From Bacteroidota bacterium (GTDB lineage Bacteria > Bacteroidota > Bacteroidia > Cytophagales > Cyclobacteriaceae), in assembly GCA_018267195.1 (NCBI GenBank), contig JAFDYY010000022.1, positions 1 through 49,851 of the forward strand: 49,851 bases of DNA, given 5' to 3'. Made by a program: the position numbers and the translations under genes. Below, in pieces: positions 16,107 through 23,748 of this stretch (position 1 is its first letter; each line of letters starts with the position of its first letter). The notes below the pieces were generated by a model. The model was not told the DNA's origin. It saw nothing but the letters and a program-made list of their open reading frames with translations, and searched no databases.

Positions 16107-16487
16107 ATGATGAAACGGAAATCTGCGAAGAGAAAAAAAAACCTTTCAACGGAAAAAACTAAACACTTAAATTTTTTTGAAGATGTGCATGCCGTGGCCC
16201 GGCTTATCCCTAAAGGGCGAATAACGAGCTATGGTGCCATTGCCCAATACCTCGGCACAAAAATGAGTGCGCGCATGGTAGGCTGGGCTATGAATGCCGT
16301 ACCTCCCGGCCATAATATTCCGGCCCACCGGGTAGTAAACAGCCAGGGCCTCCTTACGGGGAAACATCATTTTAAAACCCCTGCTACCATGCAGCGCTTG
16401 CTGGAAATGGAAGGTGTAAAAGTGAAGAACGACCAAGTAGTTGATTTCGAGAAAAAATTTTGGAACCCTACCCTCGAGTTGCTCTGA
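16107..16487 (+). CDS. Alkyltransferase-like protein (ATL)
   Basis: The 126-residue protein matches the DNA-binding C-terminal domain of O6-methylguanine-DNA methyltransferase: GRITSYGAIAQYLGTKMSARMVGWAMN, then NIPAHRVVNSQG. The acceptor cysteine of the PCHR motif is Ala (PAHR), which defines alkyltransferase-like proteins. These bind and bend O6-alkylguanine DNA and flag it for nucleotide excision repair rather than repairing it directly. The N-terminal 20 residues are lysine-rich. It is a single gene, divergent from the cadherin-like gene, with about 60 bases between them. Confidence 0.9.
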   Translation: MMKRKSAKRKKNLSTEKTKHLNFFEDVHAVARLIPKGRITSYGAIAQYLGTKMSARMVGWAMNAVPPGHNIPAHRVVNSQGLLTGKHHFKTPATMQRLLEMEGVKVKNDQVVDFEKKFWNPTLELL

Positions 16488-16603
16488 CGAGAATTAGATT
16501 CCCATTTTGAGATTGTTTTTATGGCCAGCCTTTAGAAATAGCCTAAAAAAACAAAAATTATTGACTTGGCACATTGTTGGCCTATGTCTCTAAAAAATAT
16601 TGT

Positions 16604-16915
16604 ATGAAAATAATAGGAGCTATTACCATTTGTTTAAGCCTGTTTACTGCCTCCGTAGCTGTCTTTGCTGTAGATTCCGGCCGCTCGGTGCAGGTTCTTT
16701 CTATGAAAGAGAAAAATCTTTTCGGGTTTAAAGCCGACAAGGTATGGATGCGGGCGCAAGTAGAAATATTAGCCGTGAATGGCGATTGTATTATGTGCCA
16801 AACTCTAACCAAGCACAAGATGATGATCAACTTCCGCGATGTAAGACCCGGAACTTATACCATCCGCGTTTCCAAAGGGGAACGCACAGAAGAATTTCAG
16901 TACACCAAAAACTGA
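16604..16915 (+). CDS. Small secreted protein
   Basis: The 103-residue protein has a signal peptide (MKIIGAITICLSLFTASVAVFA) and a mature part of about 80 residues ending VRPGTYTIRVSKGERTEEFQY, which looks like one beta-sandwich domain, similar to the short Por-tail-like or DUF3244-like domains. The frame is open from 16574, but the ATG at 16604 gives the correct signal peptide. A good terminator follows 80 bases later. Function unknown. Confidence 0.65.
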   Translation: MKIIGAITICLSLFTASVAVFAVDSGRSVQVLSMKEKNLFGFKADKVWMRAQVEILAVNGDCIMCQTLTKHKMMINFRDVRPGTYTIRVSKGERTEEFQYTKN

Positions 16916-16992
16916 TTTCCCAACTACAAAATGTAACCGCACCACCGGTTGCCTCTACGATATTGGTTGATGTGTGTGGTTGGTTTTGATCG

Positions 16993-17026
16993 AAGAGCCG
17001 CCCCTAAAAAGGCCGGCTCTTTTTTT
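16993..17026 (+). terminator. Rho-independent terminator
   Basis: AAGAGCCG (16993-17000) pairs with CGGCTCTT (17014-17021) around a 13-base loop and is followed by a run of T to 17026. It ends the small secreted protein transcript. The stop codon of the convergent hydroxylase gene lies in the loop. Confidence 0.85.
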
Positions 17027-17636
17027 GTTTGGTCATGGTGCCATACACGTAGTCCCAAAGTGGAGAGGACACGCCAAAAACAACTTCTCCGTCTTTGTAG
17101 TGGTGGATGCTGTGGTTTATCCAGAGTATTTTCAGAAAATTTTTAGGTGGTGGGTAAGCATGTACCATATAGTGCACCGCCAGATAGAGCGCATACCCTA
17201 CTAAAAAACCGGGCAAAAAAGAAAATACTAAATCGCCTAAGATTAACCGGAACCCTAAAAGCAATAGAGTAGATAATGAAATGCTAAGCAGAGGCGGCAT
17301 CGCTAACCGCGATTTATCTTTAGGGTATTCGTGGTGCACCCCGTGCATGGTGTACTGTATCTTGGTCCGCTTTTCGGTATGGGTATCCATGTGGAATAAA
17401 TACCGATGAACAATGTACTCCACCCAGGTAAAGGCAATCAGCCCCAATAAAAACATGCTCAGGGTTAGTAGCCAAGAAAGGGTGGTGTGTGTGATGCTCC
17501 AATACAATAACCCAATGCTGTAAATAAAAAAAACAATTAATGGCACGGCTATGTGCGTATGCGATAACTTCTCTAACACCGGGTTTTTAAAAAGCCGCCT
17601 GCTTCCTTTCGTCTGAGGTTTAATTTTTAATTCCAT
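17004..17636 (-). CDS. Fatty acid 2-hydroxylase-like membrane protein
   Basis: This is a 210-residue integral membrane di-iron hydroxylase of the sterol desaturase/FA2H superfamily. Histidine motifs are HRYLFH (77-82), HGVHHEYP (98-105), HYMVH (155-159) and NHSIHH (174-179). The exact forms HGVHHEYPKDKSRLAMPP and FGVSSPLWDYVYGT resemble fatty acid 2-hydroxylase (human FA2H, yeast Scs7), which hydroxylates the N-acyl chain of ceramide, more than carotenoid or sterol enzymes. The cytochrome b5 domain of the eukaryotic proteins is absent. I start at ATG 17636. It follows bshA by 54 bases but has its own promoter. Together with the DEGS-like gene it suggests ceramide or sulfonolipid tailoring; that link is inferred. 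Confidence 0.8.
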   Translation of the reverse strand: MELKIKPQTKGSRRLFKNPVLEKLSHTHIAVPLIVFFIYSIGLLYWSITHTTLSWLLTLSMFLLGLIAFTWVEYIVHRYLFHMDTHTEKRTKIQYTMHGVHHEYPKDKSRLAMPPLLSISLSTLLLLGFRLILGDLVFSFLPGFLVGYALYLAVHYMVHAYPPPKNFLKILWINHSIHHYKDGEVVFGVSSPLWDYVYGTMTKQKKSRPF

Positions 17637-17653
17637 AACACAAATTCTCAATT

Positions 17654-17684
17654 CAAATTTAACAGTCAGAAAAAAAATGCACAA
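17654..17684 (-). promoter_or_regulatory. Promoter of FA2H-like gene
   Basis: On the minus strand, TTG (17682-17684) is followed after 20 bases by TAAATTTG (17654-17661), an exact fit to the Bacteroidota promoter. The gene can thus be expressed separately from bshA. Confidence 0.65.
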
Positions 17685-17690
17685 CCGAAA

Positions 17691-18851
17691 TTAATTCGTT
17701 GTAGGTTGAGCCGAAAGCTCAAGTATCTGTTGGTAGTAGGTTTCATAGCGCGGAAGAATGTTCGTAATATCAAATTCTTGTGCCCGCTTTAAGGCATTTA
17801 TTTTAAACGAAGGCAAATTATTTTTATCTAAAATAAATAGTGCTTTTCGGGTCATGTCTTCCACATCGCCCACATTGCTCATAAATCCGGTTACACCTTG
17901 CACCTGAAGTTCGGGCAACCCTCCAGTATTGGTACTGATTACAGGCACTTCGCACGCCATGGCCTCCAGGGCGGCCAGCCCAAAACTTTCTTTTTCTGAG
18001 GGCATCAAAAATAAATCAGCCACCGAAAGCACTTCTTCCACGGCCTCCAGTTTACCCAGAAAACGCACATCATCACTAATGCCCATTTCGCGGCTTCGTT
18101 GCTCAACCATGTTGCGCTCGGGGCCATCGCCAATCATCAAAAGCTTGGATGGAATTTCTTTGTGGAGGTTGCCGAAAATATGAATTACATCATCTACCCT
18201 TTTTACTTTGCGAAAGTTAGAAGTGTGCACAATCAGCATTTCCCCATTGGGGCAAATCGCTTTTTTAAAATGATCCTTTTTTTGCTTTTTAAACTTCTCT
18301 AAATCAATAAAATTGGGAATGACTTCGATGTGTTTTTGAATATCGAAAAATTCATACGTCTCTTTTTTTAAATCGCGCGAAACCGAAGTAACCCCATCTG
18401 ACTGGTTAATGCTGAATGTTACCACGGGCTCGTACGAGGCATCGCGCCCCACCAGTGTAATGTCGGTTCCATGTAAAGTGGTAACCACCGGAATATAAAT
18501 ACCTTGGCTCTTTAAAATCTGTTTGGCCATGTAAGCGGCCGAGGCGTGGGGAATGGCATAATGTACGTGTAGCAAATCCAGTTTTTCATTTTTTACCACA
18601 CTCACCATTTTGCTGGCCAGGGCCAGTTCGTAAGGTGGGTATTCAAATAACGGATACGACCGGAACTCGACTTCATGATAAAATAAATTTTCATTCAGAA
18701 AATCGAGGCGGCTGGGTTGGTTGTAGGTGATGAAGTGTACTTTGTGCCCCTCTTTGGCCAATGCCTTGCCCAATTCAGTGGCTACTACACCGCTTCCACC
18801 AAAGGTGGGGTAACAAACAATACCTATGTTGATTTTTTTCAAAAGATCCAT
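17691..18851 (-). CDS. bshA: N-acetyl-glucosaminyl-L-malate synthase BshA
   Basis: BshA is a GT4 glycosyltransferase that joins GlcNAc from UDP-GlcNAc to L-malate, the first step of bacillithiol synthesis. The 386-residue chain starts with the diagnostic GIVCYPTFGGSGVVATELG, and has HVHYAIPHA, TTLHGTDITLVG, VSRDLKKET and PNFID. The C-terminal nucleotide-sugar site is PSEKESFGLAALEAM. Other bsh genes are not in this window. It starts 27 bases after the GH3/serine hydrolase gene, so it is probably co-transcribed with it. Confidence 0.95.
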   Translation of the reverse strand: MDLLKKINIGIVCYPTFGGSGVVATELGKALAKEGHKVHFITYNQPSRLDFLNENLFYHEVEFRSYPLFEYPPYELALASKMVSVVKNEKLDLLHVHYAIPHASAAYMAKQILKSQGIYIPVVTTLHGTDITLVGRDASYEPVVTFSINQSDGVTSVSRDLKKETYEFFDIQKHIEVIPNFIDLEKFKKQKKDHFKKAICPNGEMLIVHTSNFRKVKRVDDVIHIFGNLHKEIPSKLLMIGDGPERNMVEQRSREMGISDDVRFLGKLEAVEEVLSVADLFLMPSEKESFGLAALEAMACEVPVISTNTGGLPELQVQGVTGFMSNVGDVEDMTRKALFILDKNNLPSFKINALKRAQEFDITNILPRYETYYQQILELSAQPTTN

Positions 18852-18878
18852 TTTACAATGGGTAAACTATTTTTTGGC

Positions 18879-21302
18879 CTAATTAGTTTCACGGCTGCAA
18901 TAATTAAAAATAGATTGGTAGATCACATCCTGAATACGGGGACGTATGTTTTCGTTCAGCAGTTTATTATTATTCATGTGGGGGTTTACCCGGTTAGAAA
19001 GGAAAACATACACCAGATCAAACTCGGGATCAACCCAAATACAAGTACCGGTAAAACCGGTGTGCCCAAACGTTTTAGCCGAAGCATAGTAGGAAGTAGG
19101 TCCGTTCCAGTCGTTCAGCACAGGCTTATCCCAGCCAAGGCCACGCCTGCTGTCTTCATATTGTTTGGTTGTAAAAAAATCAATTGTTTCTGGTTTAAAT
19201 ACTTGCACCCCACCATAACTTCCTTTGTTCAACCACAATTGCCCGAGCTTGGCCAAATCGTTGGCCGAACTAAAGAGGCCGGCATGGCCGGCAATGCCAC
19301 CGTGCATGGCCGCGCCCTGATCGTGCACATAGCCTACCAGTAAACTTTTTCGAAAGAGGGTATCTTTTTCAGTAGGTGCTATTCGCCCCGATGGAAATTT
19401 TCGTAAGGGTAAATAGCCGGTGGTATAAGCGCCCAGGGGTTGATAGATATTTTTTTGGAGAAAATCTTCTAAGGGTGTTTTCAATAATTTTTCTGCCAGG
19501 TGTTGCATGATGTAAAACCCCATGTCGCTGTACTTATAATCGTACACCGAGCGTGCAGGCTTGTCGCGTATTTTAGATTTAATAATCCATCGCCACAACG
19601 AATCTTTCATGGATTTTGAGGCGTATAAATTTTGGGCAACCGGGTAAGGAAATTCGTAGCTGAACTGACGGCTATAATATTTTTTGAAAATGGATGAGTC
19701 TTTAACCGTTTCTGTCCAAAATGGCAAATACGGCCACAGTCCGGCTTGATGTGTAAGAATGTCTTTAATAATCATATCTTCTTTGTTGGTGCCTTTTAGT
19801 TCCGGCAAATACAACGAAGCCTTTTTATTAATATCAATCATTCCTTTTTCATAGAGATACATAACGGCCTGCAACGTGGCCGAAACCTTAGTTACCGATG
19901 CCAGATCAAAAATCGTTTCGTCTGTTATGGGGCTTTTTTTATTGTACTCTAAGGTGCCAAACGATTTTTCATAAACCACTTTACTGTGGCGGGCAATAAG
20001 AACGTGGCAACCGGGTGTGGCACCGGTAGAGATGGCCTCTTGCGCGATCGATTCTATTTCATTGAGAACTTCACTATCCATTGAAGCTGCTTCCGGCCGG
20101 GTGTAGGTAAAACGGTTTAATGTGCGGGCACCAAAGATTTTTTCGGCTGCAACCTTCGCCAAACCTTCACTAATATCAAAACAATTTAAAGTCGGGAGAG
20201 AATCATTGGGTTGATCGGTTTTATAAAACCGGCAAATAATAATTGAGTTTTTGCTACTCCATTGTTGAATCATTTTTTTGATGGCCGGTTCTTCACCCAG
20301 ATTTTTTAAAAATAACGCCACCACCAAAGTTTTTTTTGTTACCTTCTGTAACAGGCCGGTCGTATCGGCTAACGACTGAATAGAAAAGTGACTGAAGTCG
20401 GCATACTTGCTGAGGTAGTGTGTCAATTCATTTTGGCTGCCCCGGCCAATGCTGATAGAGGCAAAAGCCAAATTATCTATTTTTTTTATCGGAATGAGGT
20501 GGTTTGTATCGGCCGTTACTTTTACCAAATCCCAGGCGAGTTGTTCTTTCAGCCGCAGTGCTTCGGGTGGGTGAAGCCTCTTTATTATATTATCTTTTAG
20601 AAGAGGTGTAAGGTGGTGAAGTTGGGCATTTTGTTTTTTTATCAATATATTTTTTACGGCACTGTCGAGCAGGATTTTAAGAGAGTTGTTTTTTTGTAAG
20701 GTTTTAGCAAACGTTTTTATAAAAGGTTCGATATCGGGCAAAGGCAGAGAAATAAAATCTTTTTTAGTTAAGAGATGTTGTATTTTTTGATCCCTCGTTT
20801 TCTTATCTTGAAGAAAAACCGGATCCAAATTGGCGATAACCCGGCTGCTTGTATCATAAACGCCCAAAAGATTTAATTGCCTCCACTTTTCAGTGTTTAC
20901 TTTTGCCAACAGTGTATCGTTAGCAACCGAACGCAATACAGTTGAGTTATAGAACTGAAAGGTGCTATCAAAAACCCCGGAAAGGTCGGTTGAAAAATGA
21001 CCACCAAACAATACCGGAATTTTGGAAAGAGTCTGAACTTCGTTTACCCAATTTACCTGAGCCACCGGGCCGCTGTGGGTAACTACCATTTTACCGATGG
21101 CATTTTCTTTCACTAAAAGCCGGAGGGTTTGAATTTCTTTGGCCGCTAGTGTTGACGAAAACGGAACCGAGATCAGTTGTCCTACCTTTTCTTCAACGGT
21201 CATTTTCTGCAAAACACTGTCTGTCCGCACAGATTTTTTATTTTGTGCTACAATAAATTGAGTGGTTAAAGCAGAAAAAACAAATAAAAAAAATCGATTC
21301 AT
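18879..21302 (-). CDS. GH3-remnant/serine hydrolase fusion, exported
   Basis: This 807-residue protein has a signal peptide (MNRFFLFVFSALTTQFIVAQ). Residues about 25-400 resemble a GH3 beta-N-acetylhexosaminidase: MTVEEKVGQLISVPF, then degraded TIM-barrel pieces and the C-terminal layer (KKIDNLAFASISIG). The conserved GH3 catalytic region (KHFPGHG and the SDAL-type aspartate) is not visible, so the domain looks inactive. Residues about 420-790 are a class C beta-lactamase-like domain: LASVTKVSA (SxxK), YKYSDMG (YxN-like), HGGIAGHAGLFS and FGHTGFTG (third box). It probably acts on peptidoglycan peptides or esters in the periplasm. It is the first gene of the unit with bshA. Confidence 0.88.
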   Translation of the reverse strand: MNRFFLFVFSALTTQFIVAQNKKSVRTDSVLQKMTVEEKVGQLISVPFSSTLAAKEIQTLRLLVKENAIGKMVVTHSGPVAQVNWVNEVQTLSKIPVLFGGHFSTDLSGVFDSTFQFYNSTVLRSVANDTLLAKVNTEKWRQLNLLGVYDTSSRVIANLDPVFLQDKKTRDQKIQHLLTKKDFISLPLPDIEPFIKTFAKTLQKNNSLKILLDSAVKNILIKKQNAQLHHLTPLLKDNIIKRLHPPEALRLKEQLAWDLVKVTADTNHLIPIKKIDNLAFASISIGRGSQNELTHYLSKYADFSHFSIQSLADTTGLLQKVTKKTLVVALFLKNLGEEPAIKKMIQQWSSKNSIIICRFYKTDQPNDSLPTLNCFDISEGLAKVAAEKIFGARTLNRFTYTRPEAASMDSEVLNEIESIAQEAISTGATPGCHVLIARHSKVVYEKSFGTLEYNKKSPITDETIFDLASVTKVSATLQAVMYLYEKGMIDINKKASLYLPELKGTNKEDMIIKDILTHQAGLWPYLPFWTETVKDSSIFKKYYSRQFSYEFPYPVAQNLYASKSMKDSLWRWIIKSKIRDKPARSVYDYKYSDMGFYIMQHLAEKLLKTPLEDFLQKNIYQPLGAYTTGYLPLRKFPSGRIAPTEKDTLFRKSLLVGYVHDQGAAMHGGIAGHAGLFSSANDLAKLGQLWLNKGSYGGVQVFKPETIDFFTTKQYEDSRRGLGWDKPVLNDWNGPTSYYASAKTFGHTGFTGTCIWVDPEFDLVYVFLSNRVNPHMNNNKLLNENIRPRIQDVIYQSIFNYCSRETN

Positions 21303-21333
21303 TCGAAAAAAAATTAAATTGCTTACTTATGAT

Positions 21334-21341
21334 CAAATGTA
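21334..21341 (-). promoter_or_regulatory. -7 element of GH3/serine hydrolase-bshA unit
   Basis: TACATTTG on the minus strand is an exact TAnnTTTG match, 31 bases before the start codon of the GH3/serine hydrolase gene. No good TTG partner is visible at -33. Confidence 0.45.
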
Positions 21342-21363
21342 CGTCAAAGAACAAATTAAAAGA

Positions 21364-22611
21364 ATGAAACATTGGATAAGCCTACTTTGTGTAGGATGGA
21401 TGGCGCTATCGTGTTCGCACAAAATAGTAGAGAACCCATCGTTGGTAGAGAACCTGATGCGCGAGCAACCTCGAAAATTTAAAAATATTCTGAAGCAACG
21501 AGATACTCTGGAAGTACAGATTATCTATACACAAATCAACCGCGATTCGCTCAACCGCCCTCATTTTAAATCTTTTTATTTTAATGTGGACTCTACCCGG
21601 TATTTCTATCCGGCCAGCACGGTAAAATTGCCCCAGGTATTACTAGCCTTTGAAAAAATAAACCGGCTGCAGGTGCATGGGCTCAACGAGTTCACCCCGA
21701 TGTATAGCGATAGTGCATATACCGGCCAAATGTCGGTTAGAAAAGATTCCACTTCTGAAAACGGGCTGCCGTCTATCGCCCATTATGCCAAGAAAATATT
21801 GATTGTGAGCGACAACGATGCCTTTAACCGGTTGTATGAGTTTGTGGGCCAACGCGAAACTAACGATCAGTTAAAAAGAAAAGGGTACAACCTGCGTGTG
21901 TTGCACCGGCTGGAGCGGCCGCTTACCCCCGACCAAAACCGGCATACCGAAGCTATTCGTTTCGTTCGTAACGATTCACTTATCTACTCGCAACCTATGT
22001 TAATTAATACGGATTCCATCAAACCCGGACGAAGGGTGTATAAAGGTATCGGGTATGAAAAAGACGGAAAAATCATTCACCGGCCATTTGAATTTACTTA
22101 CAAAAATTTTTACCCATTGCAAGAACAGCAACAAATCCTGAAAGTGATTTTGTTTCCCGGATCTATGGACAAAAGGCAGCATTTTAAAATAACCGAAAGC
22201 CAACGGAAGTTTATCATGAAATACATGTCGCAATGGCCGCGCGAAACTAAGTATCCTGCTTACCAAAAAGACAAAGCCTATTTTGATGCCTACTGTAAAT
22301 TTTTACTGTATGGCGATAGTCAAAAAAAAATACCTGATTACATCCGCATCTTCAACAAAGTGGGCGATGCCTACGGCTACTTAATAGACAACGCCTACGT
22401 GGTTGATTTTAAACACAACGTAGAGTTTATGCTTTCGGCTGTCATTAACACTAACACCGATGCCATCTACAATGACTCCCGTTATGAACTTAAAGAAATA
22501 GGTTACCCATTTATGAAAAACGTAGGGCGCTTAATCTACCGATATGAGTTGCAACGGAAACGCAGCCATACGCCCGATCTGTCAACCTTTCGCTTATCCT
22601 ACGATCCATAA
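21364..22611 (+). CDS. Class A beta-lactamase-like serine hydrolase, lipoprotein
   Basis: A 415-residue lipoprotein: MKHWISLLCVGWMALSCSH gives a lipobox with the cysteine at residue 17. The frame is open from 21262, but that part overlaps the divergent gene and lacks a signal, so I start at ATG 21364. The hydrolase motifs are PASTVKLP (SxxK), IVSDNDAFNRLYE (SDN) and FNKVGDAYGY (KTG-like, KVG). This is the penicillin-recognising fold with class A-type SDN, yet the substrate is probably a cell-wall peptide rather than a drug. It heads the operon with the DUF1611 and epimerase genes. Confidence 0.85.
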   Translation: MKHWISLLCVGWMALSCSHKIVENPSLVENLMREQPRKFKNILKQRDTLEVQIIYTQINRDSLNRPHFKSFYFNVDSTRYFYPASTVKLPQVLLAFEKINRLQVHGLNEFTPMYSDSAYTGQMSVRKDSTSENGLPSIAHYAKKILIVSDNDAFNRLYEFVGQRETNDQLKRKGYNLRVLHRLERPLTPDQNRHTEAIRFVRNDSLIYSQPMLINTDSIKPGRRVYKGIGYEKDGKIIHRPFEFTYKNFYPLQEQQQILKVILFPGSMDKRQHFKITESQRKFIMKYMSQWPRETKYPAYQKDKAYFDAYCKFLLYGDSQKKIPDYIRIFNKVGDAYGYLIDNAYVVDFKHNVEFMLSAVINTNTDAIYNDSRYELKEIGYPFMKNVGRLIYRYELQRKRSHTPDLSTFRLSYDP

Positions 22612-22656
22612 TTTTATTAGAAAATCTCCCTAATTTTAAAACAAAAAAAAGAGTTC

Positions 22657-23724
22657 ATGCAAAAGAGCAACGCTATTATTATTACTGCCGGATATCTTAA
22701 TACCGAACATGGCAAAACCGCCCACGGGTTGATTCGCGGAACCGAACGATTCACCATTTTGGGAGTCATAGACAAAAAACATCCGGGTCAAGATGCCGGC
22801 CTGGTGTTGGATGGGAGGAAAAGAAATATTCCGGTTTATGCATCGCTAAAGGAATTTGCCAAACTGTCGAAAAAAAAAGCCAAGTATTGCATTATCGGGG
22901 TGGCCACCAAAGGCGGTGTGCTTCCCAAAGAATTTCAAGCCATGCTGCGCGAGGCTATCGTGAGTGGGTATAGCATTGTGAACGGCTTACACGATTATGT
23001 TTCCGATCATGCCGATTTGGTGGCCCTGGCCAAAAAGAAAAAGGTAAGCATCATCGATGTGCGCAAGCCAAAGAAATTTAAAGACCTTCACTTTTGGTCG
23101 GGCGACATTAGCAAAGTAAAGTGTCCGAAAGTTGCTGTGCTGGGTACCGATTGTGCACTGGGAAAGCGCACCACTACCCGTTTTCTGGTGCAGGCCATGC
23201 AGGCGGCCGGCTATAAGGCCGAGATGATTTACACCGGCCAAACGGGGTGGATGCAAGGTGCCAAGTATGGATTTATTTTCGACAGCACCCTGAATGATTT
23301 TATTTCTGGCGAAATGGAGCACGCTCTGGTGCAATGCTGGCGCGAAGCCAAGCCCGATATTATTTTTATTGAAGGCCAATCGAGTTTGCGCAACCCAAGC
23401 GGCCCGGCCGGGGCTGAGTGGATTGTAAGTGCTAATGCCGATGCTGCTGTGCTTCAGCACAACCCGCCCCGCAAAAAATACAAAGGGCTGGAGTCTTACC
23501 AAGCCAACATCCCCGATGTAAAAGATGAAATTAACCTGATCAAAATTTATGGAGCACCTACGGTAGCGGTTACGGTAAATTCCCTAAAGATGAAAGAAGA
23601 CGAAGCCCGCACGTGGGCTACCGAGAAAGAAAAAGAATTGGGTATTCCGGTAATCCTTCCGCTGGAAGATGGCGTAGAGAGCCTGGTACCGATTTTTGAA
23701 AAGATGATCCAAAAAAAATCTTAA
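22657..23724 (+). CDS. DUF1611 protein (DgcN-like)
   Basis: The 355-residue protein has a Rossmann-like N-terminal part (AIIITAGYLNTEHGKTAHGL, VLDGRKRNIPVY) and a P-loop C-terminal part with the Walker A VAVLGTDCALGKRTTTR and IIFIEGQSSLRNP. These are marks of DUF1611. A family member, DgcN, has been described as a D-glutamate N-acetyltransferase working with the racemase/epimerase DgcA. The next gene here is an enolase-superfamily epimerase, so the same pairing is conserved. Whether this protein acetylates D-Glu or handles another D-amino acid or dipeptide is open. It starts 45 bases after the serine hydrolase gene. Confidence 0.85.
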   Translation: MQKSNAIIITAGYLNTEHGKTAHGLIRGTERFTILGVIDKKHPGQDAGLVLDGRKRNIPVYASLKEFAKLSKKKAKYCIIGVATKGGVLPKEFQAMLREAIVSGYSIVNGLHDYVSDHADLVALAKKKKVSIIDVRKPKKFKDLHFWSGDISKVKCPKVAVLGTDCALGKRTTTRFLVQAMQAAGYKAEMIYTGQTGWMQGAKYGFIFDSTLNDFISGEMEHALVQCWREAKPDIIFIEGQSSLRNPSGPAGAEWIVSANADAAVLQHNPPRKKYKGLESYQANIPDVKDEINLIKIYGAPTVAVTVNSLKMKEDEARTWATEKEKELGIPVILPLEDGVESLVPIFEKMIQKKS

Positions 23725-23748
23725 ACTGATTCCTAAACGAACGAAAGA

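Noticed and set aside
18717..19343. 208-codon open frame on the plus strand
   Set aside because: It runs antisense across the start of bshA and the end of the GH3/serine hydrolase gene, both of which have clear family motifs.
22987..23502. 171-codon open frame on the minus strand
   Set aside because: Antisense to the DUF1611 gene, whose P-loop and family motifs are intact.
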